The position numbers were made by a program, and so were the translations under genes. Below are positions 45,542-57,132 of a DNA stretch of 64,000 bases, piece by piece. Source of the DNA: Sporosarcina luteola (GTDB lineage: Bacteria > Bacillota > Bacilli > Bacillales_A > Planococcaceae); the NCBI RefSeq assembly GCF_023715585.1, contig NZ_JAMBOK010000001.1, forward strand, positions 124,001 to 188,000, read 5' to 3'. Each line of letters begins with the position of its first letter. Position 1 is the stretch's first letter. The notes below the pieces were generated by a model. It did no database searches. It saw only the letters and a program-made list of their open reading frames with translations, and was not told the origin of the DNA.

Positions 45542-45573
45542 AAAGTGGAGGCGAATGCGACTCCACTTTTTCT
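45542..45573 (+). terminator. Terminator of ykyA
   Basis: AAAGTGGAG / CTCCACTTT with a 10-nt loop, then TTCTT. Confidence 0.85.
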
Positions 45574-45629
45574 TATTGTTAATCTATTATAATACAGTTA
45601 GTATATTGTAGTAGTACAGTAGCGGTATT

Positions 45630-45638
45630 TGCTATAAT
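45630..45638 (+). promoter_or_regulatory. pdhA promoter 1 (extended -10)
   Basis: TGCTATAAT is an extended -10 with a consensus TATAAT at 45633-45638; the -35 region is poor. Confidence 0.5.
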
Positions 45639-45680
45639 TTTGAATATGCAATCTTTCGCTGATGCTAAGAATAACAGTGA

Positions 45681-45711
45681 TTGACCTACTAGTCCTCTTT
45701 CAGTATACTGA
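45681..45711 (+). promoter_or_regulatory. pdhA promoter 2 with overlapping palindrome
   Basis: TTGACC (45681-45686), 17 bp, TATACT (45704-45709). The -10 lies inside the perfect 12-bp palindrome TCAGTATACTGA (45700-45711), a possible operator. Confidence 0.6.
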
Positions 45712-45766
45712 TTAGTGAAGACGGTTGTACCATTATTAGAAACACTTAAAAATAATACAGATATAA

Positions 45767-46897
<1,131 letters not shown>

Positions 46898-46900
46898 CCG

Positions 46901-47878
46901 ATGGCACAAATGACGATGATTCAAGCAATTACCGATGCAATGCGCACGGAGCTGAAAAATGATGAAAACGTCCTCGTCTTCGGTGAAGACGTCGGGGTGA
47001 ACGGCGGTGTTTTCCGCGCCACAGAAGGGTTGCAAAAAGAGTTCGGCGAAGAGCGTGTCTTTGATACGCCGCTTGCTGAATCAGGTATTGGCGGGCTTGC
47101 AGTCGGTTTGACGCTGACTGGTTTCCGTCCGGTCATGGAGATTCAGTTTTTTGGTTTCCTATATGAAGTGATTGACTCGATCAGCGGTCAATTGGCACGT
47201 CAATCTTACCGTACAGGTGGAAGATACAACGCGCCGGTAACGATTCGCTCGCCATTTGGCGGCGGTGTTGCGACGCCGGAAATGCATGCGGACAGTTTTG
47301 AAGGAATAGTAGCATCTCAACCTGGCTTGACAGTAGTTATTCCTTCTACGCCGTATGACGCAAAAGGGTTGTTGATTTCAGCGATCCGCGATGAAAACCC
47401 GGTTGTGTTCTTAGAGCATATGAAACTTTACCGTTCATTCAGACAAGAAGTTCCTGAGGAGGCTTATACGATTCCTTTAGGAAAAGCAGATGTGAAGCGT
47501 GAAGGTACAGACCTTTCAATCATTACGTATGGTGCGATGGTGCACGAAAGTTTGAAAGCTGCAGAAGTACTCGAAAAGGAAGGTCATTCTGTTGAGGTAG
47601 TCGACCTGCGTACAGTACAGCCATTGGACATCGAGACGATCATCGCTTCTGTTGAAAAGACTAATCGTGCAATCGTAGTTCAAGAGGCACAAAAGCAAGC
47701 GGGAATCGCAGCGAATGTTGTTTCCGAGATTACTGAACGGGCAATCTTGAGCTTGGAGGCGCCAGTTTTGCGTGTAACAGCTCCTGATACCGTTTATCCG
47801 TTTGCGCAAGGTGAAAATGCTTGGTTGCCAAATGCAAATGACATAGTGGCAACAGCAAAGAAAGTATTGACATTCTGA
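46901..47878 (+). CDS. pdhB: Pyruvate dehydrogenase E1 beta subunit
   Basis: A 325-residue partner of PdhA with [32 protein letters not shown] and [14 protein letters not shown]. It completes the heterotetrameric E1. GGAGTCG upstream overlaps the end of pdhA. Confidence 0.97.
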   Translation: MAQMTMIQAITDAMRTELKNDENVLVFGEDVGVNGGVFRATEGLQKEFGEERVFDTPLAESGIGGLAVGLTLTGFRPVMEIQFFGFLYEVIDSISGQLARQSYRTGGRYNAPVTIRSPFGGGVATPEMHADSFEGIVASQPGLTVVIPSTPYDAKGLLISAIRDENPVVFLEHMKLYRSFRQEVPEEAYTIPLGKADVKREGTDLSIITYGAMVHESLKAAEVLEKEGHSVEVVDLRTVQPLDIETIIASVEKTNRAIVVQEAQKQAGIAANVVSEITERAILSLEAPVLRVTAPDTVYPFAQGENAWLPNANDIVATAKKVLTF

Positions 47879-47917
47879 CAGAACGTTTAGTTCTTACAAT
47901 ATGAAAGGGTGAATCTT

Positions 47918-49273
47918 GTGGCATATGAATTCCGTTTACCTGATATCGGGGAAGGGATCCACGAGGGTGAAGTCGTAAAGTGGTTTGTCGCGAAAGGCGA
48001 TAAAATCAATGAAGATGACACACTTCTTGAAATCCAGAACGATAAAGCAGTTGTGGAGATCCCATCCCCTGTAACGGGTACAGTAGAAGATATTCTTGTT
48101 GAAGAAGGAAAAGTCGCTGTAGTCGGTGACGTCTTAATCCGTTTTGACGCTCCTGGATATGAAAGCCAAAGCGAAGAGGAAGAAGGCAAAGAAGGCACAG
48201 AAGAGACGGAAGCCCAAGTCCAGGCTACTGCCGAGGCAGGCCAAGAAATCAACAAAGAAGGACAGAAGCAGGACCGTCCTGAACCGAAACCAGCTGCTTC
48301 TTCCGCGCAAGAACAAACGGGCGATGCTCCTTCCCAACGGGTCATTGCCATGCCTTCCGTTCGGAAGTTCGCTCGTGAACAGGAAGTCGATATCCGCCAA
48401 GTGCAAGGGACAGGGAAAAATGGCCGTGTACTGAAAGACGATATCGAAGCTTTCCTAAGCGGCGGTCAACAGCAAGCATCTGAAGTCCCTGAACAGACTC
48501 AAGAAGCCGCAGTTGAGCAAACGCAAGAAAAAGAAGCGAAACCTGCAGCTCCTGTTATGTTGGAAGGCGACTTCCCAGAAACGCGTGAAAAAATGTCGGG
48601 AATCCGGAAGGCGATTGCAAAGGCAATGGTCAATTCCAAGCACACTGCACCACATGTAACGCTATTGGATGAAATCGATGTAACGGAGCTCGTTGCTCAT
48701 CGTAAGAAATTCAAGTCAATCGCAGCTGAAAAAGATATTAAGCTCACATACCTTCCGTATGTTGTGAAGGCGCTAGTATCTACATTGCGTGAGTTCCCTC
48801 AATTGAATACATCACTTGATGATGAAAAAGAGGAAATCATTCAAAAGCATTACTATAACATCGGTATTGCTGCAGATACGGACCGTGGATTGCTAGTCCC
48901 TGTCATCAAACACGCAGATCGCAAATCGGTATTTGCGATTTCAGAAGAAATCAGCCGACTCGCTGAAAAAGCGCGTGATGGTAAATTGAGCCCTGCTGAA
49001 ATGAAAGGTGCATCTACCTCTATCACGAATATCGGTTCTGCAGGTGGACAATGGTTCACACCGATCATCAACCACCCGGAAGTTGCAATTCTCGGAATCG
49101 GCCGCATTTCTGAAAAGCCGATAGTAAAAAATGGTGAAATTGTTGCCGCACCTATGTTAGCATTATCATTGGTATTCGATCATCGGGTGATTGATGGTGT
49201 TACAGGACAGCAGGCACTGAACCACATTAAGAAATTGCTCGGTAATCCAGAACTTTTATTAATGGAGGCGTAA
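47918..49273 (+). CDS. pdhC: Dihydrolipoamide acetyltransferase E2
   Basis: A 451-residue E2: one lipoyl domain (1-80, lipoyl Lys in [12 protein letters not shown]), a Glu/Gln-rich linker, a peripheral subunit-binding domain ([20 protein letters not shown]), a second Gln/Glu/Ala linker, and the catalytic domain ending in FDHRVIDG. It forms the core of the complex. The start is GTG 47918, 8 nt after AAAGGG, giving the family-typical [13 protein letters not shown]; an in-frame GTG at 47909 is inside the ribosome site. Confidence 0.96.
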   Translation: MAYEFRLPDIGEGIHEGEVVKWFVAKGDKINEDDTLLEIQNDKAVVEIPSPVTGTVEDILVEEGKVAVVGDVLIRFDAPGYESQSEEEEGKEGTEETEAQVQATAEAGQEINKEGQKQDRPEPKPAASSAQEQTGDAPSQRVIAMPSVRKFAREQEVDIRQVQGTGKNGRVLKDDIEAFLSGGQQQASEVPEQTQEAAVEQTQEKEAKPAAPVMLEGDFPETREKMSGIRKAIAKAMVNSKHTAPHVTLLDEIDVTELVAHRKKFKSIAAEKDIKLTYLPYVVKALVSTLREFPQLNTSLDDEKEEIIQKHYYNIGIAADTDRGLLVPVIKHADRKSVFAISEEISRLAEKARDGKLSPAEMKGASTSITNIGSAGGQWFTPIINHPEVAILGIGRISEKPIVKNGEIVAAPMLALSLVFDHRVIDGVTGQQALNHIKKLLGNPELLLMEA

Positions 49274-49277
49274 GCAT

Positions 49278-50690
49278 ATGGTAGTAGGAGACTTTCCAAT
49301 CGAAGTGGACACACTTGTTGTAGGATCCGGCCCCGGAGGATATGTTGCGGCAATCCGCGCAGCTCAGTTAGGACAGAAAGTCACGATCGTCGAGAAAGAG
49401 AATCTCGGCGGAGTCTGTCTCAACGTAGGTTGCATTCCTTCGAAAGCCCTCATTTCAGTAGGGCATCGTTACGCATCCGCAAAAGATTCCGATGATATGG
49501 GAATCACAGCGACTGATGTTAAGCTTGACTTCTCAAAAGCACAGGCTTTCAAAGACGGCGTTGTCAAAAAGTTGACAGGCGGCGTTGAAGGACTTCTCAA
49601 AGGGAATAAAGTGGAAATCGTCAAAGGAGAAGCATACTTCGTTGACGCGAACACTGCGAAAGTGATGGATGAGACATCTTCCCAAACGTATAAGTTTAAA
49701 AATGCAATCATTGCTACTGGTTCACGTCCGGTGGAGATCCCTACATTCAAGTATACGAAACGGGTCATCAATTCCACAGGCGCGCTTAACTTGGAAGAAG
49801 TTCCTGGGCACCTAGTCGTCATCGGCGGCGGTTATATCGGAACGGAACTTGGTTCAGCGTATGCTAACCTCGGTTCCGAAGTGACGATCATTGAAGGAGC
49901 CGATGACATTCTTGCTGGCTTCGAAAAACAAATGACGCAGATCGTTAAAAAAGGCTTGAAGAAAAAAGGCGTTGAAATCGTAGTGAAAGCATCTGCCAAA
50001 GGTGTTGAAGAATCCGACACAGGCGTTGTTGTTACGTACGAAGCAAAAGGTGAAGAACATAAAGTCGAAGCTGACTATGTTTTAGTAACTGTCGGTCGCC
50101 GTCCGAATACAGACGAAATCGGGCTTGAAGAGATGGGTGTCAAATTCCTTGAGCGCGGTCTGATCGATGTGGACAAGCAGTGCCGTACAAGCATTCCGAA
50201 CATCTATGCAATCGGTGATATCGTCTCTGGACCACAACTTGCACACAAAGCTTCTTATGAAGCGAAAGTTGCTGCAGAAGCGATTTCAGGCGAGAAATCC
50301 GAAGTTGACTATATGGCCATCCCAGCAGTCTGCTTCACAGACCCTGAGCTCGCAACAGTTGGCTTGAATGAAAAACAAGCTAAAGACGAAGGCTATGAAG
50401 TTGTTGCGGGCAAATTCCCGTTTGCTGCAAATGGCCGTGCCCTTGCGCTTAATGCAACTGAAGGATTCGTCAAACTCGTATCACGCAAAGAAGACGGACT
50501 TCTGTTAGGTGCACAAATCGTCGGTGAAAACGCATCCGACATGATTGCGGAGTTAGGTCTTGCAATCGAGGCTGGTATGACGTTGGAAGATATTGCAATG
50601 ACTATCCACGCACACCCGACACTCGGAGAGATTTCCATGGAGGCTGCGGAAGTGGCTCTTGGTAAACCGATTCATATGATTACTAAATAA
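49278..50690 (+). CDS. pdhD: Dihydrolipoamide dehydrogenase E3
   Basis: A 470-residue flavoenzyme with FAD motif [15 protein letters not shown], redox disulfide [17 protein letters not shown] motif [13 protein letters not shown], and the C-terminal catalytic HAHPTLGE. It reoxidises dihydrolipoyl groups of E2. It begins 4 nt after pdhC. Confidence 0.97.
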   Translation: MVVGDFPIEVDTLVVGSGPGGYVAAIRAAQLGQKVTIVEKENLGGVCLNVGCIPSKALISVGHRYASAKDSDDMGITATDVKLDFSKAQAFKDGVVKKLTGGVEGLLKGNKVEIVKGEAYFVDANTAKVMDETSSQTYKFKNAIIATGSRPVEIPTFKYTKRVINSTGALNLEEVPGHLVVIGGGYIGTELGSAYANLGSEVTIIEGADDILAGFEKQMTQIVKKGLKKKGVEIVVKASAKGVEESDTGVVVTYEAKGEEHKVEADYVLVTVGRRPNTDEIGLEEMGVKFLERGLIDVDKQCRTSIPNIYAIGDIVSGPQLAHKASYEAKVAAEAISGEKSEVDYMAIPAVCFTDPELATVGLNEKQAKDEGYEVVAGKFPFAANGRALALNATEGFVKLVSRKEDGLLLGAQIVGENASDMIAELGLAIEAGMTLEDIAMTIHAHPTLGEISMEAAEVALGKPIHMITK

Positions 50691-50703
50691 GTATGATAGA
50701 TGA

Positions 50704-50738
50704 TAGCGTCTGAGGGCATGAAGCCTCTCAGACGCTTT
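50704..50738 (+). terminator. Terminator of pdhABCD
   Basis: AGCGTCTGAG / CTCAGACGCT with an inner GGC/GCC pairing, then TTTTCC. Confidence 0.85.
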
Positions 50739-50830
50739 TCCAATTCTTGCACATCACTTCGTTTGAAGGTGCATTCCAAATCATGATAGGATGAAAACAA
50801 TCACTTGGATAGTCAGGATTAGGAGAGGAT

Positions 50831-51691
50831 ATGATGAAGAAGAGTTTGCTATACATACCGCTTCTCTCCATGTTGCTATTGGCATCATGCAACGAAGAAG
50901 CAACACCGGAAAACAAGAAAAAGGATGAACAATCAGCACAAGTGGAGGAGAATGCGGAACAGATCGAATCAAATGAAGAACAACAGAAAATTGATGGGGA
51001 TGCTGAATCACAAGAGGAAGCTGAAACGGTTGAACAAATCCCACAATACGAGCTGAACCCGAAAACATTCTCTATTCAGCCTATCGGAGATGCGGATCCG
51101 AAAGTTGTACTCCTTACAATCGATGATGCACCTGACAAAAGGGCACTAGACATGGCGAAAATATTAAAACAACTAGACGCTCCCGCCATCTTCTTTGTCA
51201 ATGGCCACTTTATCGCAACTGACGAAAAGAAGGCGATCCTAAAAGAAATTCATGATATGGGATTCGCGATTGGGAATCATACGAAGACACATGCGGATTT
51301 GAAAACGTTGTCCGAGGATGAGCAGCGTGAAGAGATCGTCTCTGTCAATGATATGGTGGAAGGAATTATCGGTGAACGCCCGCGTTTTTTCCGAGCTCCG
51401 TTCGGTATGAATACCGACTTCAGTAAAACTCTTGCAATGAATGAAGGGATGCTCGTAATGAACTGGTCATATGGCTACGATTTCGAGAAAGAATATATGA
51501 CGAAGGAAAAAATTGCGGATATTATGGTGAATACGGAACTTCTCCGGAACGGCTCCAACCTGCTCATGCATGACAGGGATTGGACTGCTGATGCATTAGA
51601 AGAAATCGTTAACGGTTTACGGGATAAAGGCTATGGATTTGTAGATCCGGATCTGATTAAAGGGTTGGATGATGGACACCAAGGGGAGTAA
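50831..51691 (+). CDS. Polysaccharide deacetylase lipoprotein
   Basis: A 286-residue protein with a lipobox LASC (Cys20), an acidic Glu/Gln linker (about 22-72), and a NodB carbohydrate esterase 4 domain. Metal/catalytic motifs: TIDDAPD (the two Asp), HTKTH, and RAPFGMNT. It is likely a cell-surface N-deacetylase on peptidoglycan or a teichoic-type glycan. AGGAGAGG precedes the ATG. Its stop lies only 13 nt before the next start. Confidence 0.9.
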   Translation: MMKKSLLYIPLLSMLLLASCNEEATPENKKKDEQSAQVEENAEQIESNEEQQKIDGDAESQEEAETVEQIPQYELNPKTFSIQPIGDADPKVVLLTIDDAPDKRALDMAKILKQLDAPAIFFVNGHFIATDEKKAILKEIHDMGFAIGNHTKTHADLKTLSEDEQREEIVSVNDMVEGIIGERPRFFRAPFGMNTDFSKTLAMNEGMLVMNWSYGYDFEKEYMTKEKIADIMVNTELLRNGSNLLMHDRDWTADALEEIVNGLRDKGYGFVDPDLIKGLDDGHQGE

Positions 51692-51704
51692 GGGGGAGTT
51701 CGAT

Positions 51705-52661
51705 GTGAACTGGAATACGAGAGTCACAGAATTGTTGGGGATTGATTATCCGATCATTCAAGGGGGATTGGCATATCTTGCTTACGCGGAGTTGGCTGCA
51801 GCAGTTTCGGAAGCAGGAGGACTTGGCCAGATTACAGCAATGAGCTTGGATTCACCGGAAGCGTTGCGTGCAGAAATCAGGAAGCTCCGGGAGATGACAA
51901 CAAAGCCGTTTGGCGTCAATTTTGCAATTGGTCAGCATGGACGTCCGTATAAGCACATGCTGGATGTCGCTTTGGAAGAGAAGGTAAGTGTTCTATCGGT
52001 AACAGGTGGAAATCCGTCGCCTTTCTTTGACCATATCGGCGACGCTGATGTGAAGAAGCTCGTATTGGTCGCTGCCAAAAGACAAGCGGTCAAGGCCGAA
52101 TCGCTCGGCGCGGACGCAGTGATGGTTGTCGGACATGAAGGTGGCGGCCATTTAGGTCGTGATGATATCGGTACCATGGTGCTAGTTCCCCAAGTGGTGG
52201 ATGCAGTGAATATCCCTGTCATCGCTTCTGGCGGCATCGGGGACGGGAGGGGCTGGATGGCAGCGCATGCATTAGGAGCGGAAGGGATTGAAATGGGTAC
52301 TCGGTTCATAGCGACAAAAGAATGCGTCCATGCTTCAATGGAGTACAAACAAGCCCTTCTTCAGACAGAAGAAACAGGTACTGTTGTCATTAAACGTTCA
52401 CTTGGCACGCCGGCAAGGGCACTCTCTGGAAGTTGGACTGACGAGATTTTACGTATGGAAGCTGAAAATGCGGATTATGATAAACTGAAGGACTTTATTA
52501 GCGGGGGCGCCAATCGCCGATTCATCCATAATGGAGATGAGGAAAGCGGTTTTGGTTGGGCTGGACAGGTTGCAGGAATGATCAAGGATGTACCGACCGT
52601 GGCGGAATTGATCGGCCGGATGGTAACTCAAGCTGAAGGTATTAGAAGAAAATGGGCATAA
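51705..52661 (+). CDS. Nitronate monooxygenase / FabK-like flavoprotein
   Basis: A 318-residue FMN-binding TIM barrel with IDYPIIQGGLAYLA at the N-terminus, GHEGGGHLGRDDIGT (with a His), and ASGGIGDGRGWMAAHALGAEG, the FMN phosphate loop. Nitronate monooxygenase and enoyl-ACP reductase II share these motifs and I cannot separate them here. The start is GTG 51705, 6 nt after AGGGGGAG; the frame is open further upstream into the deacetylase gene. Confidence 0.85.
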   Translation: MNWNTRVTELLGIDYPIIQGGLAYLAYAELAAAVSEAGGLGQITAMSLDSPEALRAEIRKLREMTTKPFGVNFAIGQHGRPYKHMLDVALEEKVSVLSVTGGNPSPFFDHIGDADVKKLVLVAAKRQAVKAESLGADAVMVVGHEGGGHLGRDDIGTMVLVPQVVDAVNIPVIASGGIGDGRGWMAAHALGAEGIEMGTRFIATKECVHASMEYKQALLQTEETGTVVIKRSLGTPARALSGSWTDEILRMEAENADYDKLKDFISGGANRRFIHNGDEESGFGWAGQVAGMIKDVPTVAELIGRMVTQAEGIRRKWA

Positions 52662-52679
52662 CGAAAGGTGCGATAGGTA

Positions 52680-52952
52680 GTGGATTATAATTATCCTCTC
52701 AGTCATCATTGGACGACTGAAGAAATCATTGATGTCGTCGAGTTTTTTCAGGCAGTGGAAAAAGCGTACGAAACGCAAATTGCTAGGGGAGAATTCATGG
52801 ATGCCTATAAGGCGTTCAAAAAAGTCGTTCCTTCCATGGCAGAGGAAAAGACAATCTTCAAGGAGTTCGAAGAGGCGAGCGGCTTTAATAGTTATCGTAT
52901 TGTCAAAATGGCAAAGGAAGGCCGTGAAGGAGATTCCTTAACGGGTAAATGA
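52680..52952 (+). CDS. yktA: YktA-like UPF0223 protein
   Basis: A 90-residue protein with YPLSHHWTTEEIIDVVEFF and YKAFKKVVPSMAEEK, characteristic of UPF0223 (B. subtilis YktA). The function is unknown. The start is GTG 52680 after AAAGGTG. It is close behind the flavoprotein gene. Confidence 0.9.
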   Translation: MDYNYPLSHHWTTEEIIDVVEFFQAVEKAYETQIARGEFMDAYKAFKKVVPSMAEEKTIFKEFEEASGFNSYRIVKMAKEGREGDSLTGK

Positions 52953-52992
52953 AAGGGGGGCGGATGCATACATATGCATCCACCCTCTTTTT
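52953..52992. terminator. Bidirectional terminator between yktA and yktB
   Basis: GGGGGCGGATGCATA / TATGCATCCACCCTC, with A and T runs outside. Confidence 0.85.
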
Positions 52993-53617
52993 ACTTACCG
53001 ATGACGATGTCGTAAATAGGGAAAATCAGATCAATTGTTTCTTCGGCGAAATTAATGAACTCTTCTTCCGAAAGCTTCGTTGCTGCGCTGGAGGGTAAAT
53101 GTCTGCCAATGATGAATTCGGCCTTTTTAACAGTTTGTAGCCTATCCAATAAGCTTGCAATGCCTTCTAACCCAATTTCATTCACTTTGAAGGCTTCTGG
53201 CTTCATATGGTCGCCTGAAATGACAAAGTCATCGGGCAAGGCAGTAATTGAAGTTAAATTCTTGCTAAGCCTCTCCGCAATTCCCTTCTTATCAGGATTT
53301 TCGTAAATAACAGCTAAAATGATGAATAGATGGGTTCCCCATAACCCAATCTGGAAATGAGGAAGCGCTTTGTATCCTCGCTTAGCAGGAGCAAATGCAA
53401 CCCAGCTGTCGTTCGGCGGATTGACAGTCCTCCTGGCATGCTTCGCAACATGGGGGTAAAACTCTCCTGTCCCGCGTGAAGACAAGTATGTAGAAATTTC
53501 TTCGCCGATCAATTCGAACTTCGGTTGGATCTGAGTTTGAAGCGCATGCATTCTATGCTCCAATCCCTCGATTGAAAAGACATTAAAGTCATCTATAGTC
53601 CAAAATCCTTGTGCCAA
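52991..53617 (-). CDS. yktB: YktB-like DUF1054 protein
   Basis: A 208-residue soluble protein with FWTIDDFNVFSIEGLEHRM near the start, GEFYPHVAKHARRTVNPPND, and HFQIGLWGTHLF, matching DUF1054 (B. subtilis YktB, structure known, function unknown). It converges on yktA, as in B. subtilis. Confidence 0.92.
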   Translation of the reverse strand: MAQGFWTIDDFNVFSIEGLEHRMHALQTQIQPKFELIGEEISTYLSSRGTGEFYPHVAKHARRTVNPPNDSWVAFAPAKRGYKALPHFQIGLWGTHLFIILAVIYENPDKKGIAERLSKNLTSITALPDDFVISGDHMKPEAFKVNEIGLEGIASLLDRLQTVKKAEFIIGRHLPSSAATKLSEEEFINFAEETIDLIFPIYDIVIGK

Positions 53618-53776
53618 TTTAATCCCTCCGTTTCAATATCCACGTTTATCGTAACAGAAAATGGGGAACAATCTTATACAAGAAGGCTTATAACTAACCA
53701 AAGCAACTCGGACAGCATAAGTTAGAAGTAAGTAAATGCATCGTTGAAGAAAACTACATTAAAAGGGGTGTTAGTA

Positions 53777-53974
53777 ATGAAACAAGTCGTCCACATTATC
53801 CGTAAAGCCGAAATCGAAAAGGAATATGTGAAGCTTCTGCATCTTGAGTTGGATTATGAGCTGGCAACACTATATGATGCCGTTCAAGAGAATGACTCCA
53901 AACAAGTGGAGAAAAGCAAAACGAGACTCACTGAAATACATGGTGAGTTGGAGACTTTCAATGCTTTTGCTTAA
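53777..53974 (+). CDS. Small helical protein at the ykzI position
   Basis: A 65-residue, mostly helical and acidic protein (KQVVHIIRKAEIEKEYVKLL at the N-terminus). The family is not recognised, but it sits between yktB and suhB where B. subtilis has ykzI (63 residues). AAAAGGGG precedes ATG 53777; an upstream in-frame ATG at 53744 lacks a ribosome site. Confidence 0.75.
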   Translation: MKQVVHIIRKAEIEKEYVKLLHLELDYELATLYDAVQENDSKQVEKSKTRLTEIHGELETFNAFA

Positions 53975-53997
53975 CAGAAAGTCAGTGAACCGAATTA

Positions 53998-54051
53998 GGC
54001 ACCTGCACTGAGACTCTTCAACCTGGGGGGACAGTGTAAAGGTGCCTTTTT
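53998..54051 (+). terminator. Terminator after the small helical gene
   Basis: AGGCACC / GGTGCCT, extended by CACTG / CAGTG inside, then TTTTT. Confidence 0.8.
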
Positions 54052-54112
54052 GTTTGGAACTAGGCAGTATGCTATAATAAACTAATATGCATGTAGATGA
54101 TGAGGTGTTGAC

Positions 54113-54904
54113 ATGAATTGGGGAGCTGTTGACCGGTATGCAAAATCGTTGATAAAAGAAGCCGGACATAAAATACGAATTTCGTTTTTCAGTACGATCG
54201 ATGTTGATTCGAAAGCGGAAGCGAATGACCTTGTGACAAATATCGACCGCGAAATAGAACGGTTTTTCATAAACCGGATAAAAAAGGATTTCCCTGATCA
54301 CCGGATATTGGGGGAAGAGGGCTTCGGCGACAAAATCGAATCGCTTGAAGGGATCATTTGGATGCTGGATCCGATTGATGGCACGATGAATTTCATCCAC
54401 CAGAAAAGGAATTTTGCGATTTCTCTTGGTATCTATGCTGACGGTATCGGCATGCTCGGCTATGTGTATGATGTGATGAATGATGATTTTTATCACGCAG
54501 TTAAAGACGAAGGTGCGTACTTCAACGATGAAAGGCTTCCGGTGCTTGAGAACACACCACTAGCAGAAGCGATCATCGGCGTGAATGCCAGCTGGGTAGC
54601 GCCGAACCGGAAAATTGAAAATGGACCGATTGCGGCAATGGTGCAGAATTGCAGGGGGACAAGGTCATATGGCTCGGCAGCTATTGAGCTTGCCTATGTA
54701 TCATCGGGTAGAATCGATGCATATCTGTCCTTGCGGCTATCTCCATGGGATATTGCAGGAGGCATGATCATTGCTCAGGAAGTGGGGGCGGTCACAACAA
54801 ATTTGAAAGGTGAACAACCGCATTTGCTCGGACAAGACACGTTCATAGTTGCCAGACCGGGTCTGCACGATGAAATCCTAAGGAATTATATTAAACTTAA
54901 ATAA
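54113..54904 (+). CDS. suhB: Inositol monophosphatase family protein
   Basis: A 263-residue Mg2+-dependent sugar-phosphate phosphatase of the IMPase/FBPase superfamily. Metal motifs: ILGEEG, WMLDPIDGTMNF, and SPWDIAGGMIIAQEVGA. The substrate (inositol phosphate, or another such as NADP phosphate) is not settled by sequence. It matches B. subtilis SuhB (YktC). GAGGTG precedes the ATG. Confidence 0.92.
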   Translation: MNWGAVDRYAKSLIKEAGHKIRISFFSTIDVDSKAEANDLVTNIDREIERFFINRIKKDFPDHRILGEEGFGDKIESLEGIIWMLDPIDGTMNFIHQKRNFAISLGIYADGIGMLGYVYDVMNDDFYHAVKDEGAYFNDERLPVLENTPLAEAIIGVNASWVAPNRKIENGPIAAMVQNCRGTRSYGSAAIELAYVSSGRIDAYLSLRLSPWDIAGGMIIAQEVGAVTTNLKGEQPHLLGQDTFIVARPGLHDEILRNYIKLK

Positions 54905-54930
54905 AAAAGGGGCTGCCCGTTTGCAGTCCC
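54903..54930. terminator. Terminator between suhB and ylaF
   Basis: GGGGCTGC / GCAGTCCC; the A run before it is a T run for the minus-strand gene. Confidence 0.7.
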
Positions 54931-54943
54931 TCTCATTATTTAG

Positions 54944-55129
54944 TTAAAGAATGCCTTGTTCCCGCATTTTTTTCTTTGTTTTAAAACCATTACCCATGAC
55001 AAAAATCAAAGCGATGGCGGCGATTATGGCAACGGGGACACTACGCATACCGACTGCAATGCCGATTCCGCACATTGCTGCGACTGCGGCAAGGGAATAT
55101 AGGACGAAAACCCATTTAATATCCTTCAA
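54944..55129 (-). CDS. ylaF: YlaF-like small membrane protein (DUF5325)
   Basis: A 61-residue protein with two helices (about 6-26 and 31-47) and a basic C-terminus (GFKTKKKMREQG). It is the YlaF/DUF5325 type and lies before typA as in B. subtilis. The start is TTG 55129 after AGGAGATG. Confidence 0.82.
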   Translation of the reverse strand: MKDIKWVFVLYSLAAVAAMCGIGIAVGMRSVPVAIIAAIALIFVMGNGFKTKKKMREQGIL

Positions 55130-55226
55130 TATGAAACATCTCCTGAATAAAAATGTTTTTTAATATTGTTCTTATGTGCTATAATAACACAGTTAATCAT
55201 CTGATAAAAGATAACGGAGTGAAAAC

Positions 55227-57068
55227 ATGACAAATCATCGTAATGATTTACGTAATATAGCGATCATTGCCCACGTAGACCACGGAAAAACAACGTTAGT
55301 CGATCAACTTTTGAAGCAATCCGGAATTTTCCGGTCAAATGAACATGTAGAAGAGCGTGCCATGGACTCGGGTGACATTGAACGTGAACGTGGTATTACC
55401 ATCCTGGCAAAAAATACAGCAATTGAATATAAAGACACGAAAATCAATATTCTTGATACACCCGGACATGCTGATTTTGGAGGGGAAGTTGAGCGGATCC
55501 TTAAGATGGTTGACGGTGTCGTGTTAGTCGTCGACTCCTATGAGGGATGTATGCCGCAAACCCGATTCGTATTGAAAAAAGCATTGGAAACAAACTTGAA
55601 ACCGATTGTTGTTGTAAATAAAATTGACCGTGATTTTGCGCGTCCCGAAGAAGTAGTCGACGAAGTGCTCGAATTATTCATCGAATTGGATGCAAATGAT
55701 GAGCAACTTGAATTCCCGGTTGTCTATGCTTCTGGTTTCAATGGAACAGCAAGTCTTTCACCGGACCCTGCGGAACAGGAAGATACATTGCGCGTTCTAT
55801 ACGACGCGATCGTTGAACAAATTCCTGCCCCTGTCGATAACCGTGAAGAACCTTTACAGTTCCAAGTATCACTACTCGATTACAGTGATTATGTAGGTCG
55901 TATTGGTATTGGACGCGTGTTTAGAGGCACGATGAAAGTTGGCCAGCAAGTAACGGTCATAAAACGTGACGGATCAACAAAAAATTTCCGTGTGACGAAG
56001 ATGTATGGATTCCTTGGGTTGAAGAGAATTGAAATCCAAGAAGCTTATGCAGGAGACTTGATAGCTGTTTCTGGAATGGAAGACATTGATGTCGGTGAAA
56101 CAGTTTGCCCGATTGATCATCCTGAGGCATTGCCGGCAATTCATATCGATGAGCCAACACTGCAAATGACATTCCTAGTCAATAATAGTCCTTTTGCCGG
56201 AAAAGAAGGCAAATGGGTGACAGCGAGAAAAGTTGAAGAGCGGCTTGAACAGCAATTGCAGACTGACGTTTCATTACGTGTAGAGCCGACGGATTCACCT
56301 GATGCGTGGGTCGTGTCGGGACGTGGGGAGCTTCATCTTTCCATCTTGATTGAGAATATGCGTCGTGAAGGATTCGAACTTCAAGTATCGAAACCAGCAG
56401 TTATTATCAAAACGATTGATGGTGTACGTTCAGAGCCTGTCGAACGCGTACAAATTGATATACCGGAAGAATATACCGGTGCAATCATTGAATCGATCGG
56501 CGAGCGTAAAGGTGAAATGCAAGATATGATCAATAACGGCAATGGACAAGTCCGTTTGATTTTCCTTGTGCCTGCACGTGGTCTGATCGGTTATTCTACA
56601 GAATTCCTTTCGCTTACTAGAGGATACGGAATCATTAACCATACATTTGATTCCTACAAGCCTGTAGCGTCAGGCAGAGTCGGCGGCCGGCGTCATGGGG
56701 TACTTGTGTCAATGGAGACAGGTACAGTGACCGGTTATAGTATAATGCAGTTGGAAGACAGAGGAGTCATGTTTGTCGAGGCGGGCACGGAAATTTACGC
56801 TGGTATGGTAGTCGGTGAAAACAACCGTGATACAGACTTGACGATTAACTTGACGAAAGTCAAACATGCGACTAACGTCCGTTCTGCAACCAAGGACCAG
56901 ACTGTGACGACGAAAAAGCCGCGGATTCTTTCATTGGAAGAGGCTTTGCAATATGTTGGAGACGATGAGTATTGTGAAGTGACTCCGCAGTCGATTCGTC
57001 TACGGAAGAAGATCCTTGATAAAAATGAACGGGAACGTGCTGAAAAGAAGAAAAAACTCGGTGAGTGA
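55227..57068 (+). CDS. typA: Ribosome-associated GTPase TypA/BipA
   Basis: A 613-residue translational GTPase with G1 AHVDHGKTT, switch G2 RERGIT, G3 DTPGHADFGGE, and G4 NKIDRD, followed by EF-G-like domains and the BipA C-terminal domain. It binds ribosomes under stress or cold and aids assembly. CGGAGTG precedes the ATG. Confidence 0.96.
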   Translation: MTNHRNDLRNIAIIAHVDHGKTTLVDQLLKQSGIFRSNEHVEERAMDSGDIERERGITILAKNTAIEYKDTKINILDTPGHADFGGEVERILKMVDGVVLVVDSYEGCMPQTRFVLKKALETNLKPIVVVNKIDRDFARPEEVVDEVLELFIELDANDEQLEFPVVYASGFNGTASLSPDPAEQEDTLRVLYDAIVEQIPAPVDNREEPLQFQVSLLDYSDYVGRIGIGRVFRGTMKVGQQVTVIKRDGSTKNFRVTKMYGFLGLKRIEIQEAYAGDLIAVSGMEDIDVGETVCPIDHPEALPAIHIDEPTLQMTFLVNNSPFAGKEGKWVTARKVEERLEQQLQTDVSLRVEPTDSPDAWVVSGRGELHLSILIENMRREGFELQVSKPAVIIKTIDGVRSEPVERVQIDIPEEYTGAIIESIGERKGEMQDMINNGNGQVRLIFLVPARGLIGYSTEFLSLTRGYGIINHTFDSYKPVASGRVGGRRHGVLVSMETGTVTGYSIMQLEDRGVMFVEAGTEIYAGMVVGENNRDTDLTINLTKVKHATNVRSATKDQTVTTKKPRILSLEEALQYVGDDEYCEVTPQSIRLRKKILDKNERERAEKKKKLGE

Positions 57069-57132
57069 TCTATAATAGTAGGCAGTAAAATAGAATGCGT
57101 ACAATCGCTTTGTTGAGAAGGGAATGTGCTAC